Shown piece by piece: positions 37,667 to 48,159 of a stretch of DNA of 64,000 bases; the first letter of the stretch is position 1, and each line of letters starts with the position of its first letter. Source of the DNA: Ricinus communis (lineage: Eukaryota > Streptophyta > Magnoliopsida > Malpighiales > Euphorbiaceae); contig NC_063261.1 in assembly GCF_019578655.1 (NCBI RefSeq), positions 10,052,446 to 10,116,445 of the forward strand. The letters run 5' to 3'. The position numbers and the translations under genes are program-made. The notes beneath the pieces are model-generated. The model saw only the letters and a list, made by a program, of their open reading frames with translations, was not told the origin of the DNA and searched no databases.

Positions 37667-38493
37667 AATTGCAATTTATCTCAAGAAAAAAATATTTGCA
37701 AAATATTTTTTTTTATAGAAAATATATTTATAAAAATACGCTCAAGTCAAATATATCTAAACATCAACCACCAAAAATCTATATTAATAAATGTTTTTTC
37801 GCTTTATGTGAGTACTTTCACTTTATTTATATTAATAGAATTTTTCTTCTTCAATCTCAAGATGGAAATTTTTCTAAAAAGAATAAGATTATTAATGCGA
37901 AATTGAAACTTAATATCTAATATTTTTCAACACATAGACATAATTTTTCAAACAATAAAATAAATTTCTAATATCTGAAACTTGTTCAATGGGTAAATAA
38001 CAATTTAAGTAAAGAAATTGAAGACAGATATAAAAATCAATAAAACATCAACTAAAATAATTTACCTAAAAATTAAAAAATTTCAAATCAAAATAATTTA
38101 TTTTACATAAAATCTTTTAGAAAAAAATTGAACTTTTACATAAAGAAAAATCTAACAAATATTTTTAAAAAATTCAAAATGACTATTTTTTTTATACATA
38201 GAAAAGCTAAAATGATAGAGATGAGAGAAAGAAAAAAAAGAAATTGACACAAAAAAAAACAGTTATAAAGAAAAAATTGAAGAAAACTCTTCATAGATAT
38301 GAAAATCAACCAAACATCAATAAACATCAACCATACCAATCATAAAATCAACAAAATTATTCAGAGTAATTATGTAATATCCTAAATTTTCTCGACTTAC
38401 TATATTTATAAAACTTAATTTTCAAAATGAATAAATAATAAATTTAAATTAGAATAATTTAGCAATGATATTATTTTCAATTGTATAATTTTT
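37667..38493. other. AT-rich DNA, no gene seen
   Basis: Begins with the right-hand AATTG target copy of the ancient LTR and continues as very AT-rich sequence. Open frames at 37616-37920 and 38136-38339 are Phe/Lys/Ile-rich products of base composition without domains. Nothing else is recognisable. Confidence 0.5.
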
Positions 38494-38581
38494 TGTAACG
38501 AACCAGAACTAGACAACATGAGATATTGTCTGTTTTGGCCCCTCGCTGGGCTCACGGTTTTGTCTCCTTGGTAGATTCGAT

Positions 38582-38645
38582 AACTTCCCAAGAGATCACC
38601 CATCCTGAAATTTTTCCAAACCAAACACGTTTAATTTTGGAGTTT
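38582..38645 (-). other. 5S-rRNA-derived segment in the LTR
   Basis: The minus strand reads AACTCCAAAATTAAACGTGT, then, after diverged bases, GGATGGGTGATCTCTTGGGA, in the order of the 5S rRNA A-box region and C-box region (5S: AACTCCGCAGTTAAGCGTG and GGATGGGTGACCTCCTGGGA, recalled). The pol III internal control region is therefore recognisable but diverged, with most changes C to T or G to A. It is not a functional 5S gene: the 5' third and 3' end are absent. Confidence 0.8.
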
Positions 38646-38793
38646 CTATAACTGCACAGCCAAACAACCAAAAGACGGTTTATGTGATCTAAAACATATA
38701 TGTTATCAATCATTCTCCGTCCCATTTTGATATGCAATTCGATTCATTCATGTACTTCCATACCTTAGAGTGTTGCTATCCTAGAAGCCTGCC

Positions 38794-38895
38794 AGAAGCC
38801 GCTCTTTATCTAGGTATTCTATCCTTGCCTCAGCGTCCACTTTCAAAAGCCGCTCCTTGTCTAGGCATCCTATCCTTGCTCCAGCGTCCACTTCT
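38794..38895. repeat. Direct duplication, two 51-bp units
   Basis: Units 38794-38844 and 38845-38895 share GAAGCCGCTC-like starts and CAGCGTCCACTT ends with about eight differences. They lie near the 5' end of the 5S-bearing LTR. Confidence 0.9.
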
Positions 38896-38939
38896 CGCCC
38901 TTATCGGATCACTTCTCTAGGCTAGGCTGTCACATTTTT

Positions 38940-40719
38940 TATGTATAATTAAGGATAAATTTCAAAAACCATAGGCTGTTACTTTTTAATATAAAAAATA
39001 TAATTGTCCTCAAATCTAAAAGCATTAAACCACGTAGTAATTTTTTTAACTTTATTTTATAATTAAATTAAACAGTTAATACAGAATTTAGTAATAACAA
39101 TGAAAATTGAATATATAATTTTGTTACTAATGAAATAATTTAAATACGGTGAGTATTAAATTATGATAATAATTTATATAATTAATTTATTTGAATTTAT
39201 TTAATCAATTTAAAGAAGTAACTATATTACATTAATATTTAAAATATAAATAAATAACAATGGTATAAACTGAATTCTATGTAAAGGCTTCGTGCTGTTA
39301 AAGCAAGTTAAATAGTTAATATGACTCTTTAAATCACTATGTTTTTGAAATTTTGATGTCATTAAGAAAAAATTTAAATAATTTTTTAAATATTAAGAGT
39401 TTAATTGATAAAGTGGTTAGTTTTATTTATTTTAATATTGATTGAATTTAAGTCAAATTTCTTCTGTAAATTTTACATTGACTACATTTATTAATTTTTT
39501 CAACTTTCTATCAAAATAAATATTTAGTTCCTTAATTTATTGGCTTTCTTCTTTGAATGGATATTCAGTCTCAGTAGCTTGATACGATGGTATATCTACG
39601 TTTCAAATTAATTTTATATTTTAAAGAGAAAATGAAAATTTAATTGATAACTGAAAAGCAAAATCAAATATGTAATTGATGCATAGGATAAAATTCTAAT
39701 TTTATTAAAGGATAAAAGTAAAATTAATTTATAAATGCTAAGATCTAATCTACTAAATGACTAATTTAGTTATTTTATATTAATTGTATCAAAATTGAAT
39801 CCTACTAACATGCTCTACTTTATACTCATTAATTAATTATTTAAATACTAATATTATGAATATCTTATCTCACAACACTCATTAAAAAATTTTCTCAAAC
39901 TAAATTAATATGTTAATTAGTATTTCTAGTTCTAAATTAAAAATTAAATACAAATATTTTAAAAAGTATTTTAATTTTTTTATAAAAATTATTAATTAAC
40001 GTGATTGTAGAAAAAAATTTATAATATTGATGAAAATAGATGTGAAGGTGGAAATGGGGAGAGAAAGAGAAAACCATGGGATGGAGTACATGAAATGTTT
40101 GCCCCTACAAATGTTGAAAGTATAAAAAAGAAAAAAAGAAAGGTCTACTAGACAATAGAAAATTAGAGAAACATGCATCAATTTTTGTTAAGTTGGATAA
40201 AAAATGTAAAAATATAAAAGGAAAGCGTAAAAATGTAAGAAAGTGAAGGATGAGATATTTTTGTAATTATTTCTAAAAAAAGAGAGTATTTTTATAATTA
40301 ATCCTTAAAAAAGAAAAATAATAAAACTTTCTAGTAATCAGTTTTCCACATTATTGGTATATTTGTATTAATTTAATTTCAATCATGGATGTTAATTAAT
40401 ATATTTATGCCGCTTATATTAATATATGATATTATGTAATTAATCGTCTCAGATTTCAAATAAAAAAATTTCAAATAAATTAGATTATTTTCAAAAAGAA
40501 AACACATGGAAAATAATAACTGAAAATGGAAAATGGGAATAGAAAGTGGTAACAAAGAATTATTTTCTCGAATGAAATAAAACAAAAGAAATTAGAAGAA
40601 CTTACACCACCTATTCCCTATTTTATAACTTTTATTTTTATACTACGCGTTTTAAATTTTCATTTTTTTGGTACTCTCTTATCTTTTTGTACCTTTTTTT
40701 TTTGTTTTTTTAGTTTTTA
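38940..40719. other. AT-rich intergenic DNA, no gene seen
   Basis: About 1.8 kb of AT-rich DNA. Frames at 39996-40181 and 40379-40585 are composition artefacts. No RNA gene, tandem array or element terminus is recognisable. Confidence 0.5.
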
Positions 40720-41329
40720 TGTCACGACCCCATCTGTGGGCCCGTGACCGGCACTAGGGAATGGGTAGGCGTAAGGCCACCGAATCCCGTAGTAAGCCTA
40801 ACACTCACTGACTTAAACAAATCTCATTTCAATTAATACTATTGATTCCACAATTTCGTAACCATTAAATTTACAATTAATTTGGTCTGCCAGAAAAAAA
40901 TTAGGCAAGACCCGTAAGTCATAAAATTTACAATTGATACATCTACTATTACTACTGCGGAGAATCTAAGATTTTATAAATTAACATACCAAATCAAATA
41001 CACCACCCGATGATGAAGAAGTCAAGACTCGAGTAAGAGTCGGGAAGACTAACGATCACGAATCGAAAAAAGAAATGGAGACCGGTCTCGAGAGTGAGTT
41101 AAAATCAAATAATCTGGGGACTATTGCATTCTTCACAGAAAATATAGATTATTCGAATCAATATATCAATCATACACATAAATACCAATCATACTATAAT
41201 CATACCATAATTAATAAATAAATAAATAAATAAAAATATATTTTTACTTTTACGGGACGAGTGGCTCAGTAGAACCTTAACCCCAAATTCTAGTAGCCTT
41301 TTGGCTCTCTTAATCCAATAAGACTGGCG

Positions 41330-41715
41330 CACAGAGAGCAATGCTCGACTAGGGACCTTACCTCCAGTCTGGTCACTTAAGTATCCAAATAAGCCGGCGC
41401 CCAGAGAGCAATGCTCGACCAGAGACCTTTACTCCGGCATCTCATTCCAATAGGACTGGCGCCCAGAGAGCGAAGCTCGACCAGGGTCCTTAACTCCAGT
41501 CTGGTCACTTAATATTCACTATCTGCCTAAGCCTTTCAGCTCTCTTATTCCAATAAGACTGGCGCCTAGAGAGCAATGCTCGACCAAGGACCTTACATCC
41601 AGTCTGGTCACTTAAGTATCCAAATAAGCCGACGCCCAAAGAGCAATGCTCGACCAGGGACCTTACCTCCGGCAATTTACTCAAATCAGCCCAGAGAGCC
41701 ATGCTCGACCAGGGC
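41330..41715. repeat. LTR minisatellite, six units of the GAGAGCAATGCTCGACCA type
   Basis: Unit cores begin near 41334, 41403, 41466, 41568, 41638 and 41693. The core GAGCAATGCTC is a near-perfect palindrome. Spacing alternates between about 55-70 and 100 bp, because longer units also carry TCCAGTCTGGTCACTTAA. Other family copies carry three to five units. Confidence 0.85.
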
Positions 41716-42389
41716 AAAACTCATAATAATCTTATTACCTGTCCATGATCATTACCGGTGCGCACGCGGTCCTGCTGTAACCCATCAGGTGGCATGTTCT
41801 ACGAAAGCCACATTCCCAAATCGCAATCATCACATTTAATAAATATCATTGTCTAATGAAATCATTCAACACATATTGAAATAAAGATTAAAAATTTAGG
41901 GTAAAGCAACGTGCAATTATTTATATTGCGATACTAAACATCATATTATGCATAAATTTCTAAAATAGCATATTAAATTCAGACTTAGCAATAGTGCAAC
42001 GATTAAGTGACTTTAACTCACTGATTTGGCGACCTCCTAGCTCTGCTCCGGGGGCCTCAGTTGGAGCGAGCCGAACAGACACGATTCGGGAGAATTCTAC
42101 CGAAAATCTGGCAGAACCTCCCCTACAACAAGGACATTTACCCCCTGTAAAACGAGTCCAGGACCTGCCAGAAAAATACTAGAAATATCCAACAATTTAA
42201 CGCAACGGGAGTCGGGTCCTCAAGACTTCACTAATTTCCCGACTCCACCACACAGCACAAAAATCACGAGGCAGGCAAACCGACAGACAATTATCTTTGA
42301 CTCACAAATATCAAATACTCAACACAAAATAATAAGCATGAATTAAATCAAAGAATTTCCAAAAATTAACGGGCCAAAGAATATTACCG

Positions 42390-42945
42390 AAACGCTCGAT
42401 CGCTCGGTCGACTCGCCTCCAACCGCCGGAGTCCGATCGACGATCCAACCTCACCATCGAACTCGAAATGACGCGCTGATGATGATTCCCGCTTCCGATT
42501 TTCCGATCTGACCCCCGATCATCCTAAGAGATTTATGAACAATCTCGGCCGTCGATTCGCAAATGGAGTCCGATCGCCACGAAACTGGTGCCATTGCGAA
42601 GGTTGAGCTGAGTAGAGTCGGGATACGTCCTCCGATCGTCCATCCTTCGCCAAAGCTCGCCGGAAAAGCCAGAAAACGTGGCTACCACCACAAATTTCAC
42701 TTTACCGGATCTTGCAACTCCGGCCGCCCTAGGCGTCGCCGCTGCTGCCAAAAGAGAGCCTTCGCTGAGAGGAGCTGATCGCCATCGAGATCAGCCAAAA
42801 AGGCCGCCGGAAATGGCCAGAACAGCCTTCGGAAGCTGCTGCCTCCTCGTGCGCTTCCATTGTGCTCGCCTGCAGCTCCGTCGGCCGGCCGCCTCCTTCT
42901 TCTTCTTCACGCGTTCTCTCTCCCCGATCTCCTTTCTTTTCTTTC
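42390..42945. other. GC-rich module of the solo LTR
   Basis: Equivalent to 28060-28660, more diverged. Overlapping short frames on both strands are not conserved with the sister copies. Confidence 0.5.
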
Positions 42946-43672
42946 TTCTCCATATCAACATTAGGCCCCTGAACTTTTCCTTATCACAATTTGGTCCCTG
43001 AACTTTCTTAATTATTTACAATTTCATCCTGCAGAATTTCGAATTAACTCCCAAACTTCTTTTTAGCCTTTCAATTAAGCCCTTAACTAATTAATTTGGG
43101 CCAAATTAGAATTATTGAAAATACATAATTACATATATACCCCTGACCGACATATTTATTTATAAAAATACCAAACTTACAAATTTCCATTAAGACCCCG
43201 TAATAATAAAATTATACTTTTAATCATTATTTCAAAATAAATTTCCAATTTAGTCCTAACACACAATTAAATTAAATAGCCAATTTGCTAAATATTTTCC
43301 AACTTAAAAAATTAAATACCACTAGCTAATTAAAATACCAATTTTTTTAAAATTCTTTTATAAAAACACCCTTTACAAATTCTTTCATAATTCTCCAATA
43401 TATAATTTTATTTATATAAATATGCATTTGGGGAAAATTTGAATAACCAAAATATAATTATTTCTCAAATAATTTACTTAATTAATTTCTTAAATATCCA
43501 ACTAATTGGGTATAGAAAAATAACTCATTTAATTGTCTAATATTAAAATTTCCATTAAATCATTTCAAATTAAACCAAATAAAAATAAAATAAAATTAAT
43601 TTAAATAAAAAAAACTCATTTATTAATTATTATTAATATAATCATTATTAAAGAAAATTTTCAGGTATTACA

Positions 43673-44783
43673 TTTTACTTTTCACCATTTCTTTTATAAT
43701 TTTTTTAGTACTTTTTATTCCTACTCTTGCTTCAAAATCGAAAAATATTTTCTTCATGCAAGTGGTTATTTTTCGATTTTGAATTTTTTAAATTCTATTT
43801 AGTATGGCTACTTTTTCATCTTCTTATTATTCTATTTACTTTCGTTAAAATAGTTAAGCTTACTAATTTCCTTCAATTTGCTTTTAGTTCTTATATTTGA
43901 GCCCTTCGTATGAAGAAACCACCATTGTTACCGTCGACAATAGCGGTATGCATAAGAGACTAAGATCATGTCTTTAATTATCCATTTGGCTCAATATTTA
44001 ATTTCTTCATTATTTGCAACAGTTTCATTAAAAATTATTGTAGTGTCTTATAACAGTTGTTTATTAATTTTATTATTGTCTCTAATTTCAAGTTTTCAAA
44101 TTACAGTACAGAAAGAAGAGAGAGGAAAAAGTATATGTATTGTTTGAGAATTGAGCAACTGGAAAGGTAACAAGAGAAGATAAATGGAAAGATGAGAAAA
44201 GGAGACTAAAAAATATTTGTTAGTTGTAGATATTAAGACTTAATTCATTATCATAATCTTCATTTTGTTCTTTTAAATTGATGTTGTTGTTTTAGTTTTA
44301 GTGTACTATATATTGTTAAATGTATTTTTCATGTTAATTTTAGTCCTACTTTTATATTTACTTGAAAATTATTATTTAGTTAATTTTAATTCTTGGTTAG
44401 AATTTTAAAGAAAAAGTTCTTTTTTTTTATTCACATGATATGATCTTGTTAGATCATATAACTCATGCACCTAATAGCTAAAGTTTTGGATTTTTAAAAA
44501 CAAAAATGCAAATCTTGGTAGCTTTTTTTAATTAAATCTTCAAAAGTGAAATTTATAGTTTTTCTTAATTCTTTTTACATTTTATTAGTTTTACATATGT
44601 ATGATTTTTTTGTAATTATGATTTTTAAGCAATAAGCTGATAAATATTAGAAGAGACTCCAAAATAGATAAAAGTTATGATAGTGAGTCTGAATCATGTA
44701 ACAAGCTTAAGGAGGTGGATAGACCGAAGAATATTTAGAAAAAAATTTGATGTAATTCTCACGTGGCTTTTTTTGGTAAATAA
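43673..44783. other. AT-rich intergenic DNA, no gene seen
   Basis: AT-rich DNA following the solo LTR. No open frame over 60 codons, no RNA gene and no element terminus is apparent. Confidence 0.5.
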
Positions 44784-44926
44784 AGAATTACCTGGGTGAT
44801 GATTCCATTTCTCCGTGCTAGTCTACATGATTAGTTAGCGTGTTCTCAATTAGATGAAAAACCCTTGTAGTACCAAAGTCACTAGAGACACTTAGGTGCG
44901 CGCCCGAAACTGCTGCCCACACCGGA
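44784..44926 (+). repeat. Dispersed repeat module, copy B
   Basis: About 143 bp beginning AGAATTACCTGGGTGATGAT and ending near CGCGCCCGAAACTGCTGCCC. It is the counterpart of the module at 2183-2320, 47054-47198 and 56502-56643. Internal phrases TCTCCGTGCTAGTCT and CACTAGAGACACTT are the most constant. Confidence 0.75.
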
Positions 44927-45060
44927 CCTATAATATATGCCTTTGAAAATTTAAGCAAGGCTAAACCCTTTCCTTAATAGGCCTTACCTTAAGCCAACAA
45001 GTCAGATCTTCCTTCACTATCCCAATCAGACAATAATGGACCCTATCTCCACCCTAAGAT

Positions 45061-45902
45061 TGTATGATAATTGTAATAATGAATTTTGGAATAATATCTA
45101 TTTAGTGACAGTTTAATACTTAATAATGGATGTATCTACATTTCACCACAAACGAGATTTATTAGAAAATACTTTTTGTAAATGTAAATGCATTGATATT
45201 TTAATGGCATTATTATTTTATTATTTAAATCAATATTAAATAAATATTATTTGAGACTTCATCATTTGCATTTGTCAAACGATTTTGAGCTATTAAAAAG
45301 GCATATTATCGCTCGATCATGATATTCATGGGAGATTTGGCTTAGCCGACTTGGATTAAGATCCATTAAGGATAGGGCTTGCCCTCCTTAATCTCTATTT
45401 GAGAAGACACGTAGTAGAAGCTCAAATGACAAGGAAAGAGACCTAAACCAATAAGTAGTCCGTAGCCTACTTAAAATACTCCTTTTTATTAGATGAAGCT
45501 ACATGCTACTAAGATTAATGGCCTCATCCACTTTCCATCACTATAAATATCCCTTCATTTCCTTAAAAGAAAGGACTCTTGGAGACTTTTGAACTCCTTG
45601 CCATTTTGAGATTGCTTAAAGATTTAAGAGCCTCTTTCTCTAGCATTCTCTATTTAAGCTATACTGCACTATACTACCTCTAGGCTACTATTACACCCTT
45701 ACAAAATTTCATCTGTTACTTGGACCACACATCTAAGAGTTATCACTATAATTTACATGTGTTCTCACACACTGTTTACCTCTTCTTCCACTTGTTGATC
45801 TCTCTTTATCCTAATCTACTATTTTTAATGAAGGTATGGGCTAAAGACACTGACTCTCATCTCACACAAACTAAACCATCTAATAAACTTGCGTCATCTA
45901 CA
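45061..45902 (+). repeat. Probable LTR of an Ogre/Tat-like element
   Basis: The right end is set by the primer-site-like sequence that follows at 45905. Features fitting an LTR are a TATA box CTATAAATATCC near 45542, a pyrimidine-rich downstream part with small open frames and a CA end at 45901-45902. The left end is a guess from the weak inverted match TGTATGAT against ATCTACA; no target-site duplication was found. The second LTR is not recognisable. Confidence 0.45.
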
Positions 45903-45904
45903 TT

Positions 45905-45922
45905 TTGGCAACTCCACTAGGG
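45905..45922 (+). other. Primer-binding-site-like sequence of Ogre/Tat type
   Basis: TGGCAACTCCACTAGGGA closely resembles the Ogre/Tat primer site TGGCGACTCCGCTGGGGA (tRNA-Arg type, recalled), with three differences. It follows a CA dinucleotide by two bases, the spacing expected after an LTR. Confidence 0.55.
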
Positions 45923-47053
45923 AGGGAGTGATCCCTACCTAATGTCTATTACTAAAACGATTGCTTAGTTGTTTGAGATCTCACGTGCCTAACAGTCTCA
46001 CATGGAAGACTCGCATGAATCTTAATCATCACCCACCCTAGGTAACGCCATTAGTGAATTGGACATGCCCCCTACCATCAAAGCCATCCTTACTTCCTTT
46101 AATGAGGTTATTTGCCCTAGATGAACCAAGAAGGGACGACGAGTTCAATTAGTGAAATAAAAAGAATGGTAAATTAAAATTTTATTAAAAGATTAATGAT
46201 TGGAAGGAAGAGAAATCATATAAGATTTATAGTGGTTCAGGTGTTAACAAACCTTACATCCACAACCTAATTCCCTATTAGGTATTCCACTATACACTTT
46301 TATAATCACAATGGAGTTTTCCCAAGCAAAGTCCCAACTTAGTGCTTTTTGGCTCAAACCAAACCTTACAACATGTATTTTATGGCTAACATACAACCTT
46401 CACAAGAGTTTTACCTAGGCTAACTGTGAGCATGACTTTTTAGAGCTCACTCCAAGCAGTATGTGACCATGTCACTGTGTCAGAGTTTGTCTCATTCGTA
46501 TTAGGCCTGTTTTGAAATAGGCCGTCCAGGAGGATGCCTCAAGGAATCACAACAACTGCAGTGACCGTGAATTATCAAAGAAGATTGAGAGTCGCCAATT
46601 AAGAAAGATAACCAAGAAAAATAAAAAGGGGCGAAGGAGGGTGACTCGGGTTCCTCGTAGAGAGCCTAACTTCCTCTTTCCCGAATCAAAGATTTAGGTT
46701 TGGAAAGTTAGGTATGTGCTAAGAAGGGGTTAGGCACCCCAATATGCCTGGAAATAGATTCCGGCCTACACTAGACTCTAAAACTATTAGTTTTACTAAT
46801 TATACTAATCCTAACCAGTCGCTACTCATTTTATTATAATGACGTTTTATTATCTTGATTTAAACATGCATAAGCAAGGGAAAAAAGGTACTAGCCTAAC
46901 ATGCATTAAACATTTATAAGGAATAGCCCATTAAACAATAAATTTAAAGATAAAGATATACAAATAAGGATGTTGACTTCCAGATCCATTTGTAGATGCA
47001 GCGAAGCTTTCTTATTGAATCGAGAAATGTCACTTAATTAGAAAAGGTGCCCA
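45923..47053 (+). other. Decayed internal sequence after the Ogre/Tat-like LTR
   Basis: No coding frame survives. The part around 46565-46760 contains GAGTCGCCAATTAAGAAAG, GGGTGACTCGGG and GGTTAGGCACCCC, phrases I associate with plant Tat-lineage repeats. A related passage in reverse orientation occurs near 55600-55760. Confidence 0.4.
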
Positions 47054-47198
47054 GAGAATTACCTGGGTGTCGACTCCCACCTTTGGGCTAGTCTCTGTAG
47101 TTAGTTAGCATGTTCCTATTAGGTTGAAAAATCTTGCAGTGCCGTAGTCACTAGAGATACTTGGGTGCGCGCAAAAAACCACCGTCCATAGTACCAAC
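47054..47198 (+). repeat. Dispersed repeat module, copy C
   Basis: Matches copies A, B and D, and ends in CCACCGTCCATAG. Its end coincides with the breakpoint into the reversed copia fragment, as sequence from about 47200 matches the copia leader. Confidence 0.75.
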
Positions 47199-48135
47199 CA
47201 TGATATTTTATCTAGAAATCCCTACAAATAAGGAAACTCCTTAGTAATAAGATTTAAAGATCTAATAAGGCTAACTAATCACATTAATTCCAGAATTAAT
47301 TGAGTCATCAAGATTCATCAAGAAAATCAATTTTTTTATCAAACAATTCAAGATAATCAAGATTTACATGGCAATCATCAAGGAACAAGGAAACTATGCA
47401 AGGAATATTATCAAGATTTAAATCAACCTTCATGATTCTTCTTTAAGAAATCATCTTATGCATGATCTAGATCTTATTTTCTTCCTAAAAAGGCTTGCCA
47501 TTAGACCAAGAACACATGCATATGATGAATTCATCAAGCAAAGCCACACTATGTGCATTACTCATCAAATCAACACTTGATTTATATATTGTGTGCATAC
47601 ATGGTGTTCATAAAGATCAAACCTAAAATTTCTAGAAATCTAAAGGTTCATTATTCATCTTCTAAATCATATTCACTGCTGACTAAAATCAAATCAATAT
47701 CTATACACATGCACATACCAGACCCTTAGAATGTATAGTATGTGCATAGTTTTACTTTGATCATCAAGATTCCAATTCCAAAGTATTTGAACGAATTTTG
47801 AACATCAAATATTCAAGAAAAGTTATTTTTATAATTACCCATACATTTAATTCAATTAATTTTCCTATCCAAATTTGATTAGAGATTGGGTGTTATTAAT
47901 CACATCTGTCTATGCACATGGCATGCACTCTTAACACCCAAACCATAATCAAAAGAGATCTAGAAATTCTACAAACTTCCAAATCATAAGTTCATATGCA
48001 ACATGAATCACCCAAAAATTCATAGTATAGATATGGCACCCAACAAAATCTCTAAAATAGCCGAAAAATTGAAGATTTGCATGCTTATGATCAATTAACA
48101 ATTATGCAACCATTATGACTAAATTAATTAATGGA

Positions 48136-48148
48136 GGCTCTGTTACCA
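48136..48148 (-). other. Copia primer-binding site (initiator tRNA-Met), diverged
   Basis: The minus strand reads TGGTAACAGAGCC, one base off TGGTATCAGAGCC. It lies 11 bases from the LTR end, the same spacing as in the second copia element. Confidence 0.8.
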
Positions 48149-48159
48149 CTATTGAAAAT

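Larger units (their letters stand above)
38494..38934 (-). mobile_element. Solo LTR carrying a 5S-rRNA-like segment (Cassandra-like)
   Basis: In minus orientation it starts TGTGACAGCC at 38934 and ends GGTTCGTTACA at 38494, 441 bp. It is flanked by TTTTT on both sides (38489-38493 and 38935-38939), though in poly-T surroundings this duplication is weak. It contains a 64-bp part related to 5S rRNA in the same orientation and a 51-bp direct duplication. LTRs with an embedded 5S rRNA sequence are the hallmark of Cassandra TRIM elements; a 5S-derived SINE is the alternative, but the TG/CA ends favour an LTR. Confidence 0.7.
40720..43672 (-). mobile_element. Solo LTR of the long-LTR family, full length
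   Basis: 2953 bp, TGTCACGACCCC to AGGTATTACA, flanked by TTTTA at 40715-40719 and 43673-43677. No internal region, primer site or second LTR adjoins it. It is moderately diverged from the nested pair and carries six copies of the minisatellite unit, more than any other copy here. The GC-rich module lies at about 42390-42945, and the conserved core at 41757-41801. Confidence 0.95.

Noticed and set aside
37616..37920. Two overlapping frames of 96 and 83 codons
   Set aside because: They span the end of the ancient LTR and AT-rich DNA, with Ile/Phe/Lys/Asn composition and no domain.
38371..38400. TGTAATATCCTAAATTTTCT as the start of another long-family LTR
   Set aside because: Only the first 15-20 bases resemble the family terminus. 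The following sequence does not align and no matching end with target-site duplication was found.
38582..38645. Functional 5S rRNA gene
   Set aside because: Only about half of the gene is represented, with mutations in the control region and no terminator at the expected place. The surrounding LTR-like ends explain it better.
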